A stretch of DNA of 64,000 bases from an uncultured Fretibacterium sp. (GTDB lineage: Bacteria > Synergistota > Synergistia > Synergistales > Aminobacteriaceae). The notes beneath the pieces are model-generated. The model worked only from the letters and a program-made list of their open reading frames with translations. It ran no database searches and had not been told where the DNA came from. The DNA is taken from NCBI GenBank assembly GCA_937915755.1, contig CALGGR010000147.1, forward strand, positions 11,792 through 75,791. The letters are read 5' to 3'. Positions 59,968 through 64,000 of the stretch are shown piece after piece (position 1 is the first letter of the stretch; each line of letters opens with the position of its first letter). The position numbers and the translations under genes are program-made.

Positions 59968-60501
59968 TTACATTCCTATTGCAGACTTGACTGACGCAAC
60001 AATGCTTTCAACGTAAAGCGAGAAGTTGCGGAGTTCCGGGATAGTTCCTCGCGGCAAATTCACCGAAAGAAGGACGCTGAAGACGACATAGAGAACGAAC
60101 GTTATGACCACCGAGAAAATAAGGAGGCGTATAACGTGGGTCTGTCCCAAAAGCAATCCATAGAGGAACAGAACCAGGAAACACGTGGCCATGTAGCCGA
60201 GCGGTTCAAGAATGAAACTCGCAGCAACAACGAGCGCTATGCCGATCCACCTTCTTACGCGGATGTCGAACATTGACGCGAAAGTGAAATCGGGATTGTT
60301 CCTGTTCTTGCGAATTATGCTGATGATGTTGATTGCTACGCAGATTAGCAGGAGTATTATTATGGCTTTCGGCCAAACATCGGGCTTTAGGGTGTAAGGA
60401 TTTCGAGCTGTCCTGTCCGGGATTGGAGCCTCGAGGACATTGAAGAAGTAGGCGTAAAGAAGCCCAAGCCATAAGAGAATGTTGCAGATTAGTTCAAACA
60501 C
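59968..60501 (-). CDS. tctB: Tripartite tricarboxylate transporter small permease (TctB)
   Basis: 177 residues from a GTG at 60501, preceded at seven bases by AAGGAGAG. A longer open frame to 60558 is rejected because it runs through the terminator hairpin behind tctC and lacks a ribosome site. Four membrane segments (FELICNILLWLGLLYAYFF, AIIILLLICVAINIISII, IGIALVVAASFILEPLGY, LIFSVVITFVLYVVF). Poorly conserved family; call supported by position. Confidence 0.88.
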   Translation of the reverse strand: MFELICNILLWLGLLYAYFFNVLEAPIPDRTARNPYTLKPDVWPKAIIILLLICVAINIISIIRKNRNNPDFTFASMFDIRVRRWIGIALVVAASFILEPLGYMATCFLVLFLYGLLLGQTHVIRLLIFSVVITFVLYVVFSVLLSVNLPRGTIPELRNFSLYVESIVASVKSAIGM

Positions 60502-60528
60502 GTTAATTCTCTCCTTTTTGTGTGCAAG

Positions 60529-60556
60529 AAAAAAACGGGGCATAACTTCACCCCGC
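60529..60556 (-). terminator. Intra-operonic terminator between tctC and tctB
   Basis: On the minus strand CGGGG and CCCCG arms around TGAAGTTATG are followed by seven T. Located 16 bases after the tctC stop and upstream of the tctB ribosome site. Would allow more binding protein than permease. Confidence 0.85.
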
Positions 60557-60571
60557 AATTTTTCGCGATGA

Positions 60572-61561
60572 CTATTTGCTGTAGTAATCTTTCTTCATGA
60601 CGCCCTCAGCCTTGAGGTAATCGCTGAGGAGCTTGTAGTCATTCTCGCAGTCAGCAGCGTATTCAGCAGGCCCGGCGAATCCCGGTCTCTCATCATAGCA
60701 GCCCTGAACTAAGAATGCCTGCCACTGAGGATCCTGTGATGCCTTTTCGATTGCTGCAACGAGAACGTCAATAGCTTCCTGAGGAGTGCCTTTCTTCGCG
60801 AAGATTCCTCTTGCCGGCCCAAGGACTGAGTTAATCCCAAGCTCAACGGAGCATTCAACATTCGGGTAACGCTTCATGCGATTCTCTGATAGAGCGAGAA
60901 GAGGAACGACATCGCCGGCTTCGATTAAGCCCTCGATTTCGTCAGTGCCAGTAACCATGATGTCAATGTGTCCGCCGACGAGTGCCGAGTTCATCTCTGA
61001 GCCTGAAGGATACGAAACGTCCAGAATGTCGAGACCTTCAAGAGCCTGCTTCAGCGATGCACCGTCAAGCCCAGTGCTTGTGAGCATTCCGACGCTTACC
61101 TCGAAGGGGTTGTCCTTGACGTACTTTATCATCTCGGAGAAAGACTTGTAGCCTTTGCGATCCATTGCCTTCTTCGATGCTGTGATAACGTTGATGGCAT
61201 GGACGAGGCGTGCTACGGGGATGAACTCCTCCTTGAAGTTCATGGACGTTGTGCCCTGAATGTCCTGCATGAAGAGGGACTGAGTTCCGAGCATGAACGT
61301 GTAGCCGTCAGCGGGCTGCTTGTAGACGTACTCGACAGCAGTAACGCCGTTTCCGCCGGTAACGTTGACGACCTCGACTTCCTGGCCAAGGATGGGCTTG
61401 AGGAGAGTTGCCATCGGACGGAGAGTTGAGTCCGCGCCGCCGCCGACTCCCCACGGGCATACGATGGTAACTTTGCGCTCGAACTTCCATTCAGCCGACG
61501 CGAACGAGGCAAAGCTCACAACGAGACATACAGCGAGCATTGCACAGAGAAACTTTTTCAT
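60572..61561 (-). CDS. tctC: Tripartite tricarboxylate transporter substrate-binding protein (TctC/Bug)
   Basis: 329 residues, AGGAGG before the ATG. Signal peptide (FLCAMLAVCLVVSFASFASA), then KVTIVCPWGVGGGADSTLRPMA, VEVVNVTGGNGVTAVEYVY, VDLxx-type loop and RGIFAKKGTPQEAIDVLVAAIEKA, the usual Bug fold. Ligand is a carboxylate, identity unknown. First gene of the tct operon, divergent from ribD. Confidence 0.92.
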   Translation of the reverse strand: MKKFLCAMLAVCLVVSFASFASAEWKFERKVTIVCPWGVGGGADSTLRPMATLLKPILGQEVEVVNVTGGNGVTAVEYVYKQPADGYTFMLGTQSLFMQDIQGTTSMNFKEEFIPVARLVHAINVITASKKAMDRKGYKSFSEMIKYVKDNPFEVSVGMLTSTGLDGASLKQALEGLDILDVSYPSGSEMNSALVGGHIDIMVTGTDEIEGLIEAGDVVPLLALSENRMKRYPNVECSVELGINSVLGPARGIFAKKGTPQEAIDVLVAAIEKASQDPQWQAFLVQGCYDERPGFAGPAEYAADCENDYKLLSDYLKAEGVMKKDYYSK

Positions 61562-61712
61562 TGGAATAATACCTCCTGAAACATATTAATATGAAAATTT
61601 AGTGATTGAGATTTTATCACAAGCCGCGAAAGTTCAAATATGTAATCTCGCTGAATGATACAATGTCAGCAAAATTTTCTCACGGAGGTACAGCATCATA
61701 AATACCGAATAC

Positions 61713-62798
61713 ATGTCCCGGGCACTATCCCTGGCCTCGAAAGGTCTGCGAATGACCTCCCCGAATCCTATGGTAGGCTGTGTAATCGTGAAGGACGACC
61801 GAATAATAGGCGAGGGCTGGCATCATAAGTGCGGCAATCCTCACGCTGAAATCGAGGCACTAAATGACGCAAAATCACGAGGCGAAGATGTCAAAGGCTC
61901 GACGGTCTACGTTACCCTTGAGCCATGCAGCCATTACGGAAAGACACCGCCATGTGCGAATCGTCTTGTCTCAGAAGAGGTCTCAGAAGTCATGATCGCA
62001 ATGAGAGATCCAAATCCTAAAGTTGACGGAAAGGGAATAGCGATTCTCCGCGAGGCTGGGATAAAGGTGACGGAGCTTCCGGAATTTGAGGAGGCCGCAA
62101 AATTCCTCAACAGGGGATTCGTTTTTGTCCACAAATACGGGAGGCCGTTCGTCAGTCTCAAAGCAGCAACGAGTCTCGATGGCCGTATGAATCTCGCCAA
62201 CGGTTCCAGCAAATGGATAACAGGCATCGAATCCCGCACCGAAGCTCACAGAATGCGGGCTGAGAATGACGCTGTTCTTGTCGGAGTTGGCACTGTCCTC
62301 GCAGATAACCCCGAACTAACCGTCAGGAATGTCGAAGGCATTAACCCTCTTCGAGTTGTCCTTGACTCACGATTGAGAACTCCCCCATCAGCAAAAGTAA
62401 TCGGCAATGACAGTAAGTGCCTCATCATCACATCAGAAGGTACAGACCGTGAAAAGTTGAAAGCACTCGAGGACGCTGGCGCGAAAGTTGCGGAAGTATC
62501 ATCACGCGGCGGCCATGTTGAAATATCGTCGGCCTTGAAATATCTTGCCGGAATGGGAGTGCTTACCCTTATGGTTGAAGGAGGGGCGGAAGTTCTTAGC
62601 GAGTTTTTGAGGAAGGGACTTGCGGATTACGTGAGACTGTTTATCGCACCGAGAATATTCGGCGAAGGGAAGGCTATCACCACCAACATGAATTTTGCTG
62701 ACGTTAGCGAGGCATTCAGGCTCATGGACACAAAGACACGTATACTTGGAGAAGACATAATGATTGAGGGGAGACTGACATGTTCACCGGACTTATAG
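61713..62798 (+). CDS. ribD: Bifunctional diaminohydroxyphosphoribosylaminopyrimidine deaminase / reductase (RibD)
   Basis: 361 residues from the ATG at 61713. Deaminase domain with NPHAEIEAL and EPCSHYGKTPPC (zinc His and two Cys), reductase domain from about 148 (VSLKAATSLDGRMNLANGSSKWITG, VGVGTVLADNPELTVR, LMVEGGAEVLSEFL). Second and third steps of riboflavin synthesis. The start is odd: GGAGGT lies at 61684-61689, 23 bases before the ATG, while the frame reads ATC ATA AAT ACC GAA TAC before it, and the family normally begins a few residues before Y-M-x-R-A-L. Initiation at ATC 61695 or ATA 61698 is therefore likely. No FMN riboswitch is visible upstream. Confidence 0.93.
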   Translation: MSRALSLASKGLRMTSPNPMVGCVIVKDDRIIGEGWHHKCGNPHAEIEALNDAKSRGEDVKGSTVYVTLEPCSHYGKTPPCANRLVSEEVSEVMIAMRDPNPKVDGKGIAILREAGIKVTELPEFEEAAKFLNRGFVFVHKYGRPFVSLKAATSLDGRMNLANGSSKWITGIESRTEAHRMRAENDAVLVGVGTVLADNPELTVRNVEGINPLRVVLDSRLRTPPSAKVIGNDSKCLIITSEGTDREKLKALEDAGAKVAEVSSRGGHVEISSALKYLAGMGVLTLMVEGGAEVLSEFLRKGLADYVRLFIAPRIFGEGKAITTNMNFADVSEAFRLMDTKTRILGEDIMIEGRLTCSPDL

Positions 62799-63412
62799 AG
62801 ACGATTGGGACAGTACGGAGCTTCAGCAGGAAGGGGACATATTACACACTCACTGTTGAGGCAGGAATTTCGGGCGAGCTTTTCATCGGGCAATCGGTCA
62901 GTGTGAGCGGTGCATGTCTCACGGTAACGAGGAATGACTCGCACACTTTTGACGTTGAGATGATGAAGGAGACATTTTCGCGGACATGGTTCGGTCGTGG
63001 TCTTCGTCCGGGCACTAGGGTAAACCTTGAACGTGCAATGAGACTCACGGACAGACTCGACGGTCATTTGGTGCTTGGACACGTTGACGGTGTTGCGACA
63101 CTGAAGGAGATTCGCGGTACTGACACGAAGGAGGCTGTATTCGTCCCTGAGAATCGTGAGCTTCTTCGCGGAATCGTCGAGAAGGGGAGCGTTGCGGTTG
63201 ACGGTATAAGCCTTACGGTTATTGATGCAGGGAATGAAAGTTTCTCGGTCGGAATTATTCCTGCGACTCTTGAGGCTACGACACTCGGAGGACTTAGAGC
63301 CGGAGGAATCATAAACCTTGAGACGGATATATTAGGGAAATATGTTGCGAGGCTCACAGGATTTCAGGCTGAGGCTAAGGGTTCAGAGTATTGGGCTTCG
63401 TTGTTGTCATGA
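62780..63412 (+). CDS. ribE: Riboflavin synthase alpha chain
   Basis: 210 residues. Two tandem lumazine-binding barrels: MFTGLIETIGTVRSFSR, SVSVSGACLTVT and LGHVDGVATL in the first half, SVAVDGISLTVIDAG and NLETDILGKYVARL in the second. Dismutates two lumazines to riboflavin. Overlaps ribD by 19 bases. ribBA and ribH do not follow; an AGCAAA/TTTGCT hairpin and a second G/C stem end the unit. Confidence 0.94.
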   Translation: MFTGLIETIGTVRSFSRKGTYYTLTVEAGISGELFIGQSVSVSGACLTVTRNDSHTFDVEMMKETFSRTWFGRGLRPGTRVNLERAMRLTDRLDGHLVLGHVDGVATLKEIRGTDTKEAVFVPENRELLRGIVEKGSVAVDGISLTVIDAGNESFSVGIIPATLEATTLGGLRAGGIINLETDILGKYVARLTGFQAEAKGSEYWASLLS

Positions 63413-63420
63413 TAAAGGGA

Positions 63421-63500
63421 AGCAAAACATATTTGCTTTGTTATGAGTGGGCAAGAAGCTAAACTGAGGGGCTAGGGAAGGGCTAACCCCTGTTTGTTGT
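63421..63500 (+). terminator. Two hairpins after ribE
   Basis: AGCAAA and TTTGCT (63421-63437) followed by TTGTT, and AGGGG with CCCCT (63467-63491) followed by GTTTGTTGT. Either could end ribDE transcription; neither has an ideal T-run. Confidence 0.45.
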
Positions 63501-63501
63501 G

Positions 63502-63703
63502 CTAGATGACAGCGACACCGAGAGATTTTGCGAGACTGCGGATCGTGTCTTCTGCGAGCCGGCTGTATCGCATAATTTCGTTGATGGGCTTACCGTCTCT
63601 AAGCATGTCAGTGGCAAAACGCTCATTGGCTTCATTGATGCCTGCCTCTCTTTTCAGCCATGTCAAAATCTTCCTCGAATATTTCTCTTATGACATCCTT
63701 CAT
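63502..63703 (-). pseudogene. Small decayed gene, like the C-terminal tail of Rpn/PD-(D/E)XK transposase-type proteins
   Basis: From an ATG at 63703 (AGGAAG upstream) the frame reads MKDVIREIFEEDFDMAEKRG, then stops; shifting one base near 63640 continues as INEANERFATDMLRDGKPIN, then EIMRYSRLAEDTIRSLAKSLG to a TAG at 63502-63504. The joined 66-residue product resembles the helical A-x-x-M-L-x-x-G-x-x-x-x-x-I-x-x-x-x-x-L-x-x-x-x-I-x-x-L tail common on Rpn-like proteins. One frameshift, so probably dead or an assembly error. Confidence 0.5.
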
Positions 63704-63732
63704 GATTTCTTCCTGCTACGTAAAAAAGTGTA

Positions 63733-63823
63733 ATATTGTGTTATCTTCACTTTTTCGATTATTCCTCGTTCAACCTGTCCCTTTTCGCAAATGCTACTCG
63801 GGTTTGTTCGACCGTCCGGAGGC
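63733..63823 (-). repeat. Right-end region of an IS605-type element (possible omega-RNA 3' part)
   Basis: Directly downstream of the tnpB stop, about 90 bases with GC-rich scaffold-like sequence (CCTCCGGACGGTCG, GTTGAACGAGGAATAA) typical of the 3' end of TnpB omega-RNAs. It is followed by AAAAAGTG...CACTTTTT, an inverted repeat near 63725-63757, which may be the end hairpin or a terminator. No left end is in the window. Confidence 0.45.
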
Positions 63824-64000
63824 TTAAATTCCCGTCCAGGCCATCCGGCCCGCTTCGCTAATGCCGGCGGTACTATATTTCTTACAGCTTCTTAAATTCA
63901 ATACGGCGTTATGATCCCGGTCTATCACTAATCCGCATTCTGTACACTCATACACACAGCCTGCCAGCTTCAAATCTCGCTTTATATGCCCGCATCGGGA
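63824..64000 (-). mobile_element. tnpB: IS605-family TnpB, C-terminal part (cut by window edge)
   Basis: The last 58 codons are visible up to a TAA at 63824-63826. They read SRCGHIKRDLKLAGCVYECT and CGLVIDRDHNAVLNLRS: the zinc ribbon with CxxC pairs and the last RuvC catalytic Asp in DRDHNA. The end, AGISEAGRMAWTGI, is normal for the family. TnpB is the RNA-guided nuclease of IS200/IS605 elements. The visible part is intact; completeness upstream cannot be judged. Confidence 0.9.

Noticed and set aside
61562..61712. FMN riboswitch before ribD
   Set aside because: The divergent region is only about 150 bases and lacks the conserved RFN-element blocks.

Overview
The window looks like a Synergistota (Synergistetes) chromosome. 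The best marker is a secreted protein (15553-16287) ending in a Gly-rich/Cys, hydrophobic, basic tail of the Synergist-CTERM type. Many solute-binding-protein transporters (Opp/Dpp, amino acid, two CUT2-like sugar ABC systems, one TctABC) and scattered ankyrin-repeat genes fit an amino-acid- and peptide-using, gut-type anaerobe. This assignment is an inference from gene content.

Layout. 1-6300 (minus): an amino-acid ABC transporter (permease cut by the window edge, binding protein) and a complete oligopeptide operon oppB-C-D-F-A. 6488-16990 is an accessory region: a DUF1156 DNA methyltransferase and a DUF499 ATPase with an N-terminal Swt1-type HEPN domain (defence-type pair), three small related ankyrin-like genes in decay, an M20/M28-like metallopeptidase, a broken gene, the Synergist-CTERM protein and an XRE regulator. 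Two near-identical 48-bp repeats, each carrying a terminator, flank the last two genes. 16983-29332 is housekeeping: eno-ridA-yajC-secD-secF, a YafQ-type toxin-antitoxin pair, ftsH / tRNA-Gln / glmU / prs, rlmN, GDP-fucose synthase and a frameshifted queH. 29380-34508 is a signalling block: STAS protein, a dCache-HAMP-PP2C-HATPase protein, a P-loop/cNMP-binding fusion, a small secreted protein and a solute-binding protein whose two halves are in circularly permuted order. 34587-39093: VanX-like dipeptidase, HIT, IMPACT/YigZ, an MBL hydrolase, flgB-flgC alone, and a secreted ankyrin protein. 39220-51821 is a pentose region: two interleaved CUT2-like sugar ABC transporters, galM, araD and araA, with a strong palindrome in front of araA. 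51906-55025 is a 1039-residue ankyrin protein built from repeated modules. 55146-63412: MgtC-like protein, ilvE, ispE, a decayed cation:dicarboxylate symporter, tctABC and ribD-ribE. The window closes with a decayed small gene and the C-terminal end of an IS605-type TnpB.

Working together: ABC/TTT importers and araA/araD feed carbon and peptides in; eno to secF is one transcription unit on spacing; the 29.4-33.2 kb block has the parts of a partner-switching signalling module but no sigma factor next to it. Points that most deserve a second look are the circularly permuted binding protein, the P-loop/cNMP fusion, the bifunctional phosphatase/kinase-like protein, the DUF1156-DUF499 pair without a helicase beside it, and several frameshifts that may be real decay or assembly error.
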